In this document: piece by piece, positions 7,727 to 15,653 of the stretch
How positions within the stretch are numbered: position 1 is the stretch's first letter
Layout of the letters: each line of letters starts with the position of its first letter
Assembly: GCA_019415645.1 (NCBI GenBank)
Contig: DXYV01000002.1
Location: forward strand, 9,864 to 73,863
DNA from: Clostridiales bacterium
GTDB lineage: Bacteria > Bacillota > Clostridia > Oscillospirales > Oscillospiraceae
Length of the DNA: 64,000 bases
Direction of reading: 5' to 3'
The notes under the pieces: generated by a model
What the model was told of the DNA's origin: nothing
Databases searched by the model: none
Seen by the model: only the letters and a program-made list of their open reading frames with translations
Program-made: the position numbers and the translations under genes

Positions 7727-7936
7727 TTACAATTCATCATCTTTGATATATTTTATAATATCACCGACATCACAATCGAGAATTCGGCAAAACATTTCTA
7801 TGGTATGGGTACTAACACTTTCATTTCTCTTTAGTCTGGTGATCTGTGCAGGGCTGATATTATACTTTTTTATCAGCGCATATTGCGAAATGCCCTTTTC
7901 TTTCATTACATTCCATAGGTTGTCATAGGAGATCAT
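7727..7936 (-). CDS. Small XRE-family helix-turn-helix protein
   Basis: The product is 69 residues, starting MISYDNLWNVMKEKGISQYA, and consists of one Cro/C1-type domain (LIKKYNISPAQITRLKRNES). The ATG at 7936 is preceded by GTGAGG at a good distance; a TTG three codons earlier is possible but less likely. The family resembles the small single-domain repressors common on Clostridial mobile elements. A palindrome at 7993-8010 upstream is its probable operator. The gene is AT-rich relative to most of the window. Confidence 0.8.
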   Translation of the reverse strand: MISYDNLWNVMKEKGISQYALIKKYNISPAQITRLKRNESVSTHTIEMFCRILDCDVGDIIKYIKDDEL

Positions 7937-7992
7937 CGCACGCAAGCCTCACTTTCTGCTTGCATGTTAACCGAAAACGATATATAATGAGA

Positions 7993-8010
7993 TTAACCAA
8001 TATCGGTTAA
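7993..8010. promoter_or_regulatory. TTAACC...GGTTAA palindrome upstream of the small XRE gene
   Basis: TTAACC at 7993-7998 and GGTTAA at 8005-8010 form an 18-bp site, and a further TTAACC lies at 7967-7972. The sites lie between the minus-strand XRE gene and the SHOCT protein gene. They look like repressor operators. Confidence 0.55.
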
Positions 8011-8075
8011 TATATGTGAAAAATAAAGCAGGAAGACCTGTCAACCTTGCTTCCAAACGCTATGCAGCCAGCTAA

Positions 8076-8103
8076 TTGTATTTCAACTTTACCGATGTAT
8101 AAT
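8076..8103 (+). promoter_or_regulatory. Probable sigma-A promoter of the SHOCT protein gene
   Basis: TTGTAT at 8076-8081 and TATAAT at 8098-8103 have a 16-base spacer. GAGGGGGAAATAGT follows as the ribosome site before the ATG at 8133. Confidence 0.6.
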
Positions 8104-8132
8104 AAAATTATAGAATTTGAGGGGGAAATAGT

Positions 8133-8648
8133 ATGGCAAATGGTACGCTTGTAAAAACCTTTGACATTCCTGCAAATGTCAGAAAGCAGTATGCCCGCTT
8201 TACAAGTCTTGAATTATATACAGACCGTCTTGTAGGCAAAGGCAGTAAGCTGGGGGATGTCAATTTCTTTTTCAAAAATTACATGACGATTCGCTGGACT
8301 CCCGCCAACCTGGGAACGCAATTTGCTCAATTAGTGTTTATCACACACGAGAACGCGTCCAATGTCATTTCCGTAAATAATCTCCAAATGCTGAATGATG
8401 TCAATCGAATCCCTTTTTGCAGCGGAATGTTCTCGTATGCTACGGCGAATGAGTATGTAAAAGGAATTTACGCAGATATAATAAAGGTCTTTGACGAATA
8501 CAAAGCCAAAGATTCGGATGCCGATGTTCAGCCTGTCCAACAAGTATCCGCCGCCGATGAACTGAAAAAATTCAAAGAACTGCTGGATAGTGGCGTTATC
8601 ACCCAGGAGGAATTTGACGCCAAGAAGAAACAACTGCTGGGGCTGTGA
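8133..8648 (+). CDS. PH-like/SHOCT domain protein
   Basis: This 171-residue protein has an N-terminal beta-rich part (FTSLELYTDRLVGKGSKLGD, then FFFKNYMTIRWTPAN) that fits a bacterial PH-like domain. A linker of about 25 residues rich in Asp and Val follows, then a C-terminal SHOCT motif, DELKKFKELLDSGVITQEEF followed by DAKKKQLLG. SHOCT tails are short helical hairpins often linked to oligomerisation or membrane localisation. Its codon use is clearly more AT-rich than the neighbouring rubrerythrin. Together with the gene at 7277 it gives two PH-like proteins and three XRE regulators within 2 kb. Function is unknown. Confidence 0.75.
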   Translation: MANGTLVKTFDIPANVRKQYARFTSLELYTDRLVGKGSKLGDVNFFFKNYMTIRWTPANLGTQFAQLVFITHENASNVISVNNLQMLNDVNRIPFCSGMFSYATANEYVKGIYADIIKVFDEYKAKDSDADVQPVQQVSAADELKKFKELLDSGVITQEEFDAKKKQLLGL

Positions 8649-8670
8649 TGCTTCCGTCCGAGAACATAAA

Positions 8671-8714
8671 AAATCCCCCTGATGTAGGAAAATGAAGCTA
8701 CATCAGGGGGATTT
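8671..8714. terminator. Bidirectional terminator
   Basis: A 17-bp perfect stem joins 8671-8687 to 8698-8714, with A-rich and T-rich flanks. It ends the SHOCT gene on the plus strand and any read-through from the rubrerythrin side. Confidence 0.85.
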
Positions 8715-8834
8715 GCCTATTGTCTGCTTTTACTGGTCCGGTTCACGATGACCGGGAGATTTTGGTTGTATTGGCTGTCTGAATTAGCCGAAGTAGCGCT
8801 TCAGCAGGCCCTCGAAAGCCTTGCCGTGTCGGGC

Positions 8835-8957
8835 CCTCCCCACGGGGCAGGCCCCGTGGGGACCCCATCCGGATTAAAATGCTCGGCGGAAGTAAATTCC
8901 GCCTGCGCCAAGATTTTTGCCAGAGGCAAAAATGCTTGTTGACGAGGCCCGCCACAG
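8835..8957 (-). mobile_element. Short hairpin element, copy 2
   Basis: Read in the rubrerythrin direction, the order is: a 15-base sequence (8941-8955) that is the exact complement of 9042-9056 inside the gene, AACAAGC, an ATTTTTGC/GCAAAAAT hairpin (8913-8933), CTTG, a GGCGGAA/TTCCGCC hairpin (8885-8903), and a CCCCACGGGGC/GCCCCGTGGGG hairpin (8838-8861). The duplicated gene end follows within three bases. The order of parts matches copy 1 at 161-304. Confidence 0.55.
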
Positions 8958-8961
8958 AAAA

Positions 8962-8990
8962 AATTCCCCCGGCTGTGGGCCGGGGGAATT
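8962..8990 (-). terminator. Rubrerythrin terminator
   Basis: AATTCCCCCGGC pairs with GCCGGGGGAATT, and in the gene direction it is followed by TTTTTTCT. It lies 10 bases after the rubrerythrin stop, before the duplicated gene end. Confidence 0.9.
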
Positions 8991-8999
8991 GGGTTTTAA

Positions 9000-9542
9000 T
9001 TAACCAAAGTAGCGCTTCAGCAGACCCTCGAACGCCTTGCCGTGGCGGGCCTCGTCGCGGGCCATCTCATGGACGGTGTCGTGGATGGCGTCCAGGTTCA
9101 GCTCCTTGGCCTTCTTGGCCAGCTCGAATTTGCCGGCGGTCGCGCCGTTTTCAGCGTCCACGCGCATCTCCAGGTTCTTCTTGGTGGAGTCGGTCACGAC
9201 CTCGCCCAGCAGCTCGGCGAACTTGGCGGCGTGCTCGGCCTCCTCATAGGCGGCCTTCTCCCAGTACAGGCCGATCTCGGGGTAGCCCTCGCGGTGAGCC
9301 ACACGGGCCATGGCCAGGTACATGCCGACCTCAGAGCACTCGCCCTGGAAGTTCTCACGCAGACCCTCGAGAATCTCCTCGGGAGCGCCCTGCGCCACGC
9401 CTACCACATGCTCGGCAGCCCAGGTCTTCTCACCGGCCTGCTCCTGGAACTTGGAAGCGGGAGCGCCGCAGATGGGGCACTTGGCGGGGGCGGCGTCGCC
9501 CTCATGAACATAACCACAGACTGTGCAGACGAACTTTTTCAT
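9000..9542 (-). CDS. Reverse rubrerythrin (rubredoxin domain N-terminal)
   Basis: The 180-residue protein starts with a rubredoxin-like iron site (CTVCGY at residues 6-11, CPICGAP near 22-28), followed by a ferritin-like four-helix domain with the diiron ligands in [24 protein letters not shown], and the C-terminal [13 protein letters not shown]. Having the rubredoxin part first is the arrangement of clostridial reverse rubrerythrins, which act as NADH-linked peroxide and oxygen reductases in the cytoplasm. It is monocistronic, with a clear promoter and terminator. A palindrome just downstream of the promoter suggests repression. Its last 46 bases are duplicated downstream. Confidence 0.93.
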   Translation of the reverse strand: MKKFVCTVCGYVHEGDAAPAKCPICGAPASKFQEQAGEKTWAAEHVVGVAQGAPEEILEGLRENFQGECSEVGMYLAMARVAHREGYPEIGLYWEKAAYEEAEHAAKFAELLGEVVTDSTKKNLEMRVDAENGATAGKFELAKKAKELNLDAIHDTVHEMARDEARHGKAFEGLLKRYFG

Positions 9543-9611
9543 GATAATTTCCTCCTAATGTTTTGAAATTTTGGGTATTTCACGCTCTCCAACGCGAATT
9601 GAATTTCTTAT

Positions 9612-9669
9612 CAGTAACTATTACTGTTATTGACAAGATAACTATACCACAGTCAGGTCACATTGTAAA
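9612..9669 (-). promoter_or_regulatory. Rubrerythrin promoter and palindromic operator
   Basis: On the minus strand TTTACA (complement of 9664-9669) and TATAGT (complement of 9641-9646) are 17 bases apart. CAGTAA-CTA-TTACTG at 9612-9626 is a perfect palindrome just past the expected transcription start, where a repressor would block initiation. It does not match a textbook PerR box. Confidence 0.7.
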
Positions 9670-9733
9670 GAGGAAAATGAAAAAAATCAAAAAAATATTT
9701 TGGCCCCACGCAGAGACCGGATTTGAGGGGAAA

Positions 9734-9769
9734 AAACAAGCCTGACGGCACTCGCCGTCAGGCTTGTTT
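9734..9769. terminator. Bidirectional terminator after the MATE gene
   Basis: A 16-bp stem (9734-9749 with 9754-9769, loop ACTC) flanked by A and T runs lies 9 bases beyond the MATE exporter stop. Confidence 0.85.
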
Positions 9770-9777
9770 GGGTAAGA

Positions 9778-11160
9778 TCAGGCATCCGGCAGCGGCTCCG
9801 CTGGTGCGGCGGAGGCCAGAGACTTCCGCTTTTTCCACCGGCCGCTGAAGAAATAGGCGCCGCCCAGAATGACGGTCACGTAGCTGGCCAGCGTGTTGCC
9901 CCAGAAGATTCCGTACAGGCCGATCTGGTCGCACAGGAACAGACACAGGGGGATACGCACCACTACGCCGTCCAGCAGGCCAATGAGGAAGTTGAGCATG
10001 GTGAAGCCCACGCCGTTGATGAGGGCCAGGGTGGGGGACATGAGGAAAAAGCCCAGGAAAAGGAAGATATTGATGAACATATAGTCCGGGGCCATGGCCA
10101 GGACCTCAGGCGAGCTGTCGAACAGGGCGAAGATCTGGGTGGGGAACAGCAGGCTGGCCGACGCCACAAAGACAAAGGCGATCAGGTTCCCGCCCCAGGC
10201 CCAGTAGACCGACTGCTTGACCCGGTCCAGCCGTCCCGCGCCCATGTTCTGGCCCACCACCGAGGCGGCGGAGGCCTGGACCGAGGAGGAGACGATGCTG
10301 ACCACGCTGTAAAGCTTCTGCCCCACGCCGTAGACGGCGGAGGCCACCAGACCGAAGGAATTGGCCCGGGAGGAGATGAACAGCATGGAGAAGGTGACCG
10401 CGTTGGACTGCAGCGTGATGGGCAGGCCAAGCTTGAGGAATACCTTCAGCTCACGGCTTTGAATGGCGAAGCTGGAGGGCTTGAAGTCAAAGACAAAGGA
10501 TGCCCGCCGCCGGTAGAGAAAGAAGATGGCGAAGAGGAAGGCGGCAGCCTGTCCGATCACCGTGGCCAGCGCCGCGCCCATGGCGTCCCAATGGAACACC
10601 GCCACGAACAGCAGGTCCAGCACCACATTGACTGCCGTGGCGATGGCCACGAACAGCAGCGGGTGGGTGGAGTCACCCATTCCCCGCAGCACGGCGCAGA
10701 CGGCGTTGTAGCCATAAATGAAGATCATGCCTCCGCTGCACACCACCAAATAGTGGACCGCCTCGGTCATGGATTCCGCGGGCGTATTCATGGCGGTGAG
10801 CATCGGCGTGTGGAACAGCAGCCCCACCACGGTCAGCAGCAGAGCCAGCAGGCCGATGGTGGTGAACATGGTGCCGATGACGCGGTTGAGCGCTTTGTGG
10901 TCCCGGGCGCCCACCAGCTGGGCGATATAGATCTGTCCTCCGGTGCACAGACCCAGCCCCACCGTCATAAACATATTGGTCAGCTGGGAGCCGATGGAGA
11001 CCGCAGACAGGCAGGCGGTGCCCACAAATTTTCCCACCACCATCATGTCCACCATACTGTAAAAGGATTGCAGGCAGTTGCAGGCCATAAACGGAAGAGC
11101 AAAGGTCCAGAGCTGGCGGCCCACATGGCCCTGGGTCAGGTCGCGGGTGATCGCGGGCAT
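9778..11160 (-). CDS. MATE family efflux transporter
   Basis: The 460-residue protein has about twelve hydrophobic helices in two pseudo-symmetric halves. It begins MPAITRDLTQGHVGRQLWTF, the usual start of clostridial NorM/DinF-like MATE proteins, with ALPFMACNCLQSFYSMVDMM in the first helix and VGQNMGAGRLDRVKQSVYWA in the second half. MATE proteins export cationic drugs or metabolites using a sodium or proton gradient; the substrate here cannot be read from sequence. Transcription starts from a perfect sigma-A promoter 50 bases upstream. It stands alone. Confidence 0.92.
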   Translation of the reverse strand: MPAITRDLTQGHVGRQLWTFALPFMACNCLQSFYSMVDMMVVGKFVGTACLSAVSIGSQLTNMFMTVGLGLCTGGQIYIAQLVGARDHKALNRVIGTMFTTIGLLALLLTVVGLLFHTPMLTAMNTPAESMTEAVHYLVVCSGGMIFIYGYNAVCAVLRGMGDSTHPLLFVAIATAVNVVLDLLFVAVFHWDAMGAALATVIGQAAAFLFAIFFLYRRRASFVFDFKPSSFAIQSRELKVFLKLGLPITLQSNAVTFSMLFISSRANSFGLVASAVYGVGQKLYSVVSIVSSSVQASAASVVGQNMGAGRLDRVKQSVYWAWGGNLIAFVFVASASLLFPTQIFALFDSSPEVLAMAPDYMFINIFLFLGFFLMSPTLALINGVGFTMLNFLIGLLDGVVVRIPLCLFLCDQIGLYGIFWGNTLASYVTVILGGAYFFSGRWKKRKSLASAAPAEPLPDA

Positions 11161-11211
11161 GGCATCACGTTCCTCTCGAATGATTTGTATGCTAACGGTT
11201 ATGTGTTACCG

Positions 11212-11240
11212 ATTATAGGGGAACGGGAAGAAAATGTCAA
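11212..11240 (-). promoter_or_regulatory. Sigma-A promoter of the MATE gene
   Basis: On the minus strand TTGACA (complement of 11235-11240) and TATAAT (complement of 11212-11217) both match consensus and are exactly 17 bases apart. No operator is obvious around it. Confidence 0.9.
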
Positions 11241-11262
11241 GAAAAAGCACCCAAACACGCAC

Positions 11263-11305
11263 ACAGGGCGGGACCCCGATTCCCTAATTCGGAGTCCCGC
11301 CCTGT
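11263..11305. other. Hairpin in the divergent intergenic region
   Basis: ACAGGGCGGGAC at 11263-11274 pairs with GTCCCGCCCTGT at 11294-11305. It lies upstream of both divergent genes (MATE and histidine kinase), so it is not a normal terminator. The rest of 11161-11517 holds the MATE promoter and a TATAAT at 11391-11396 that probably serves the kinase gene. Confidence 0.6.
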
Positions 11306-11517
11306 ATGAATGAAGAGGAGCATGAAACTTGGAACACGTTTATCCTACCACGAGATTCTGAAATCAGTCTGAAAAAATAAGAAAATATGTTATAATAAAG
11401 TCGATTTTCTTTGCGGAGCCGCAAAATGGGACACGGCGGGGCTTTCAGGAAAATTTCAGGATGAAGCGATACAATAAAATATTCAAAGGCTGGAAGGGGT
11501 CCAAGGGGGGGAGCCGA

Positions 11518-12801
11518 ATGCTAAAACGGCTGCGCTGGAAATTTGTGCTGATCAATATGTCGCTGGTGTGTGTGGTGCTGGCGGTGGTGCTGGGCGCCCA
11601 GGTCGCCGGAAATCTGCGCCAGATCCGGGCGGTATGCGACTCCGCTCTGGAAATGGCACTGCTGTGGGGGGAGGACGGGCCCGGCCGCTGGGAGATCGGC
11701 GGCGGACAGTTTCCGATGGGGCGTCCGGAGAGCGACAACGGCCCCTTTGACCGGGAGTTCGGAGCCATGATCCCCACCGTATGCGTGACGCTGGATGCGG
11801 ACGGCACGCTGGTCAATGTGGCGGACAACAATGTGGACATCTCGGAGGAAAATCTCACGGCGGCGGTGGAAGCGGCCCTGGAGACTGGAAAGGATCAGGG
11901 CGCCGTCAGCGACCCCGATCTGCGCTTCCGCCTGAAGCGGGAGAACGGGGTCACCCGAATCGCCTTTGCCGACCGGACCTGGGAGCGCTCCAGCCTGCGC
12001 AGCGATGTGCTTACGGCGCTCATTATTTTCGCGGCTGCCCTGCTGGGCTTCCTGGTGGTGAGCTTTTTCCTGTCCAAGTGGGCCCTGCGGCCGGTGGAGC
12101 GCAGCTGGCAGCAGCAGCGGCAGTTTATGGCGGACGCCTCCCACGAGCTCAAGACCCCCCTGACGGTTATGCTGGCTGACACCAACATCCTGCTCAGCCA
12201 CCCGGAGCAGACCATCCAGAGCCAGCGCAAATGGGTGGGGTATATTCAGGACGAGGCCCAGCGGATGAAGCAGCTGGTGGAGGATATGCTCTTCCTGGCT
12301 CGCAGCGACAGCGGCGTGCAGCGGGATGAGGTGCGCGGCCGGGTGGAGCTGTCCGACCTGCTCCAGAGCTGCCTGCTCTCCTTTGAGCCAGTGGCCTTTG
12401 AGAGCGGGGTGGAGCTGGACGGCTTAGTGGAGCCGGGAATCGCGGTGACCGGCGATGAGGAGCAGCTGCGCCGGCTGATTGCCATTCTGCTGGATAACGC
12501 CTGTAAATACGCCGGTCCGGCCGGCGTGGTGACCCTCCGGCTGGGCCGGAGCGGGGAGCGGGTGACCCTGACCGTCCACAACACCGGCGAGGCCATCTCC
12601 GCCGAGGACCAGCAGCACCTGTTCGAGCGGTTCTACCGCACCGATGCGGCACGGGACCGGCAGAAGGGAGGCTACGGACTGGGCCTGTCCATTGCCCAGT
12701 CCATCGCTCAGAGCCACGGCGGGAAGATCGCGGTGGCCTCCGCGCCGGGGGAGGGCGTGACCTTTACCGTGACGCTGAGTGAGCGTCAGGACGGAGCATA
12801 A
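11518..12801 (+). CDS. Sensor histidine kinase without an adjacent response regulator
   Basis: The product (427 residues from the ATG at 11518, which has GGGGGGAG before it; an ATG at 11461 is weaker) has a membrane helix at about 10-30, an extracytoplasmic region, a second helix near 163-185, HisKA with His209 in DASHELKTPLTV, and an HATPase domain with LLDNACKYA, EAISAEDQQH and GGYGLGLSIA. No HAMP domain is obvious between the second helix and HisKA. The kinase is complete, but no receiver protein lies within 5 kb, so its partner must be elsewhere. A bidirectional terminator follows its stop directly. Confidence 0.9.
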   Translation: MLKRLRWKFVLINMSLVCVVLAVVLGAQVAGNLRQIRAVCDSALEMALLWGEDGPGRWEIGGGQFPMGRPESDNGPFDREFGAMIPTVCVTLDADGTLVNVADNNVDISEENLTAAVEAALETGKDQGAVSDPDLRFRLKRENGVTRIAFADRTWERSSLRSDVLTALIIFAAALLGFLVVSFFLSKWALRPVERSWQQQRQFMADASHELKTPLTVMLADTNILLSHPEQTIQSQRKWVGYIQDEAQRMKQLVEDMLFLARSDSGVQRDEVRGRVELSDLLQSCLLSFEPVAFESGVELDGLVEPGIAVTGDEEQLRRLIAILLDNACKYAGPAGVVTLRLGRSGERVTLTVHNTGEAISAEDQQHLFERFYRTDAARDRQKGGYGLGLSIAQSIAQSHGGKIAVASAPGEGVTFTVTLSERQDGA

Positions 12802-12802
12802 T

Positions 12803-12840
12803 AACCTGCCCGCACCCCGGTTCCGGGGTGCGGGCAGGTT
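12803..12840. terminator. Bidirectional terminator between convergent genes
   Basis: An 18-bp perfect stem joins 12803-12820 to 12823-12840, with AA at one end and TT at the other. It separates the histidine kinase from the convergent membrane protein gene. Confidence 0.85.
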
Positions 12841-12843
12841 GAT

Positions 12844-13923
12844 TCAGGCCGCCTTCGGGCGGGATTCGTAGGGAAAGTGAATCTGGACCCGCTGGAGCTC
12901 CAGCGGGCCGCGGCGCTTGTGCCGCAGATGGATCAGCAGGGTGACGATTCCGGTGATCAGCAGCATCCCATAGCAGGAGATGCCGCGGGAAAGGATCGTG
13001 GCGGGCGCCACCAGACCGCCGAAAAAGGCGGCGAAGGCCTGAAGAAAGGCGGTCTCAGAGGCCCCGGCGGCTCCGGGCAGGGGAAGCAGGCCCACGGCCA
13101 CAGTCATCAGCGCCTGAAGGGCCACCATCTCCACGGCGCTGTGGCCGCTCAGGCCCAGGGCCCGATAGACCACCCAGGGCACCAGGTACAGCGCGCTCAG
13201 CTGAATCAGGCTGAGTCCCAGCAGACGGGGAAACAGGGAGGGGCGGGACCGCAGGACCCGGCCGCCCACCGCGTACTGCGCCATCTGGACCTCCAGCCGG
13301 GCCTCCAGGGGGGCGGAGTCCCTGAGCAGATGCAGACGGACCAGCAGGCGAATCAGGGTGCGGGCCAGCCGGGCGCACCAGGCGGGCCGGACCAGAAAGA
13401 GTACCATCACCACTGTGAGCAGGGAGGTAGCCGAGAAGCCGAACACCAGCAGGGCGGTGAGCCCTGTGCCCAGTCCGGAAAACAGGCCGGGGAAAAACAG
13501 CAGCGCCGACAGAGCGTACAGGGCGGTGGCCACCTGGTAGCAGATGGTGACCAGCAGCATATCCAGGGTGCCGTGGGCGCCGGAAATTCCGTCCTTGGTC
13601 ATGGCGTACACCTGCATGGGCTGCCCGCCGGTGGAGGAGGGCGTGATGGTGGAGAAGTAGAAGCCGATGCAGGAGTAGCCCAGGCAGCGGCGGTAGGGGG
13701 CGGGAGAGCCGAGGGTGCGCAGAATCAGGTGGGTGCAGGCCGCCTCGCTGCCCACAAAGACCAGCATCAGCCCGAAGCCCGCCAGAAGGAGCAGCGGATT
13801 GGCCCCCCGCAGGGCGGCCGCGAGCTGGGCGGGGGACTGCTCCCGCAGGAGCATATGGCCGGTCCACACCAGCAGAAGGCCCAGCAGAAGGGGACAGAGC
13901 CATTTTTTCAGTTTCTGATTCAT
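12844..13923 (-). CDS. Lysylphosphatidylglycerol synthase TM region-like (YbhN/UPF0104) membrane protein
   Basis: The 359-residue protein has about eight membrane helices. It carries family landmarks such as TPSSTGGQPMQVYAMTKDG near residue 95 and LPLPGAAGASETAFLQAFAA near 270. These proteins resemble the flippase half of MprF but lack the synthase domain. Its start overlaps the stop of the glycosyltransferase gene upstream by 4 bases, so the two are translationally coupled. Moving or exporting the glycolipid made by that enzyme is a reasonable inference. Confidence 0.85.
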   Translation of the reverse strand: MNQKLKKWLCPLLLGLLLVWTGHMLLREQSPAQLAAALRGANPLLLLAGFGLMLVFVGSEAACTHLILRTLGSPAPYRRCLGYSCIGFYFSTITPSSTGGQPMQVYAMTKDGISGAHGTLDMLLVTICYQVATALYALSALLFFPGLFSGLGTGLTALLVFGFSATSLLTVVMVLFLVRPAWCARLARTLIRLLVRLHLLRDSAPLEARLEVQMAQYAVGGRVLRSRPSLFPRLLGLSLIQLSALYLVPWVVYRALGLSGHSAVEMVALQALMTVAVGLLPLPGAAGASETAFLQAFAAFFGGLVAPATILSRGISCYGMLLITGIVTLLIHLRHKRRGPLELQRVQIHFPYESRPKAA

Positions 13924-15008
13924 GCAGCCACCTGCTTTCCTTTGGTCAGAGCGGCCAGAATGGCGCCCACATACTCGCTTTTGAGCTGGGCCTTCAGCAG
14001 GCCCATGTTGGCCTCCATGGAGGCCAACAGAGCGTCGTTGTAGATCGTGTCACGGATGGCGCGCAGGCAGACGTCGGGGTGCTTGTCCGTGACAAGCCCC
14101 ACGCCGGCGGCGGTAAGGAACTGGGCGTTCTCCCGCTCCTGGGCCAGATAGGGAGCCCAGGCCAGCAGGGGAAGGCCGGAGAAGATGGCCTCGAACATGG
14201 TGATGCCGCCGGGCTTGGTGAGCATCAGGTCCGAGCGGGCCATGTAGTCGTAGACCCGGTCGGTAAAGCCCAGCACCTCGATGTGCTCCCACTTGCCGGC
14301 CAGGCGGCGGTAGAGCTTTTCATTGCGGCCGGTGATGATGGTAGTATGGACACTGGGCAGGGCATTCAGGGCCTCGTAGAAGGACTCCCGGCGGGGCATC
14401 AGCCCCAGGCCGCCGCCCATGATGAGCAGGTTGCGGGGCAGGCCGCCGCCCCGGCGTACCGGCTGCTTGAATTCCTCCCGGACGGGGATGCCGGTGATGA
14501 CGATCCGGCGGGGGTCCACGCCCTTGGCGGCCAGCCCGTCGCGCACCGTGGGGGAGCCCACGAAGTAACAGTCCGTGCCGGGGTTGATCCACTCGGAATG
14601 GCAGGTCACGTCGGTGATGCAGGTGGCCAGGGGCAGGGTGCTGCCGTAGGTCCGCTTGAAGCGGGACATGAGCTGGGCGCACACCGGATGGGTGGCCACC
14701 ACCGCGTCCGGCCGGGTCTCCTCCAGCAGGCCGGCCAGCTTTTCCGCCAGCCCGTCGGCCACGGGGTCGAACTGGGGCGCGGCGGAATTGGCGGTCAGGC
14801 GGTGAACCAGGTTATACAGTCCGCCGCCGTAGGTCACCAGAAAGTTGAAGCCTTTATATAGCGTGGGAGAGAGCTCGGGCAGGGCGGCGGCGAAGAAATC
14901 CACCACCTGGGCCTCCACGCCGTGGTCGGCCTCCAGCTGCTGCTTGAGCGAGCAGGATGCGGACCAGTGGCCCATCCCGAACTTCCCAGTCAAAATCAGA
15001 AGTTTCAC
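13920..15008 (-). CDS. MGDG synthase-like glycosyltransferase (processive diacylglycerol glucosyltransferase type)
   Basis: The 362-residue GT-B enzyme starts MKLLILTGKFGMGHWSASC, the N-terminal motif of the MGDG synthase/UgtP group, and has the sugar-nucleotide motif KPGGITMFEAIFSGLPLLAW near residue 270. It probably transfers a hexose from a UDP-sugar to diacylglycerol at the inner face of the membrane, supplying glycolipid for lipoteichoic acid anchors or membrane balance. It is the first gene of a two-gene operon with the flippase-like protein. MurG-like enzymes share the fold but have different signature loops. Confidence 0.87.
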   Translation of the reverse strand: MKLLILTGKFGMGHWSASCSLKQQLEADHGVEAQVVDFFAAALPELSPTLYKGFNFLVTYGGGLYNLVHRLTANSAAPQFDPVADGLAEKLAGLLEETRPDAVVATHPVCAQLMSRFKRTYGSTLPLATCITDVTCHSEWINPGTDCYFVGSPTVRDGLAAKGVDPRRIVITGIPVREEFKQPVRRGGGLPRNLLIMGGGLGLMPRRESFYEALNALPSVHTTIITGRNEKLYRRLAGKWEHIEVLGFTDRVYDYMARSDLMLTKPGGITMFEAIFSGLPLLAWAPYLAQERENAQFLTAAGVGLVTDKHPDVCLRAIRDTIYNDALLASMEANMGLLKAQLKSEYVGAILAALTKGKQVAA

Positions 15009-15111
15009 AACGATCCCTCCTTCATGAGAAAAGTATAAAGGAGGGTTCTTTAGATTATCCTCAGTTGTTCTTTAAGAAAAGGTTAAGCCTGGCTAAAAAA
15101 TTGCGGTAAAA

Positions 15112-15144
15112 CGCGCCGCCCGGTCAGAAGGACCGGGCGGCGCG
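15112..15144 (-). terminator. Terminator of the PPTase-nitroreductase operon
   Basis: A 14-bp stem (15112-15125 with 15131-15144) lies just after the PPTase stop. On the minus strand it is followed by TTTTACCGCAATTTTTT. Confidence 0.8.
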
Positions 15145-15146
15145 CT

Positions 15147-15653
15147 TCAAAGCAGAGAGACCATGCGAATTACAGGCGGCAGGGCCTCCGTGCCGCACAG
15201 GGCGGCCCGCCAGCCGTCGCCCTCATAGGTGCGGTAGGGGACCGGCGGAGGCACGGGCACGGTGCGGGGCGGCCAGATGGAGCGGCCCAGGTATTTGCAG
15301 TAGGCCTCCTTCAGGGTCCAGACGCGGGCGAAGTCCGCCCAGGTACCGTCGAAGGCGGCAAATTCTTCGTCGTTCATGACATAGCGGGGCAGCCCGGCAC
15401 GGCGGGGGCGGACCCGCTCTGCATCCACGCCCACCTCCGCCTCGGAGAGGGCGCACAGGCACAGGTCGTCGGTGTGGGTGAGGTTAAACCGGTACTGGGG
15501 AAAAGCGGGGAAGAAGGGCTTGCCGCCCGGAGCACGGGCCAGCTCCGGAAGGGAGGCCAGGCCCCAGCGCTCCCGCACCCCCAGGGCCAGCAGGCGGCGG
15601 GCGGCGGCAGGGCCGTCCGCCCGCTCCGCCGCCGCGCCCAGCAGCAGAATCAT
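15147..15653 (-). CDS. 4'-phosphopantetheinyl transferase (Sfp type)
   Basis: The 168-residue enzyme has the Sfp/AcpT magnesium and CoA motifs VGVDAERVRPR near residue 73 and FARVWTLKEAYCKYLG near residue 107. Residues FNLTHTDDLCLCAL before them fit the usual S-H-S/T strand, with Thr-His present. It attaches phosphopantetheine from CoA to a carrier protein. It is shorter than Sfp (about 225), as in many Clostridia, and lacks some of the C-terminal part. No NRPS or PKS is in the window, so fatty-acid ACP or a distant cluster is the target. Its start overlaps the nitroreductase stop by 4 bases. Confidence 0.88.
   Translation of the reverse strand: MILLLGAAAERADGPAAARRLLALGVRERWGLASLPELARAPGGKPFFPAFPQYRFNLTHTDDLCLCALSEAEVGVDAERVRPRRAGLPRYVMNDEEFAAFDGTWADFARVWTLKEAYCKYLGRSIWPPRTVPVPPPVPYRTYEGDGWRAALCGTEALPPVIRMVSLL

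Larger units (their letters stand above)
8789..9050 (-). repeat. 46-bp direct repeat of the rubrerythrin 3' end (8789-8834 and 9005-9050)
   Basis: Bases 8789-8834 repeat 9005-9050 with about four mismatches. In the gene orientation the downstream copy again spells [13 protein letters not shown] and a stop codon, but it is not attached to a gene. The copies are separated by the true terminator and by a hairpin element. This mirrors the malic enzyme repeat at the start of the window. Confidence 0.9.
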
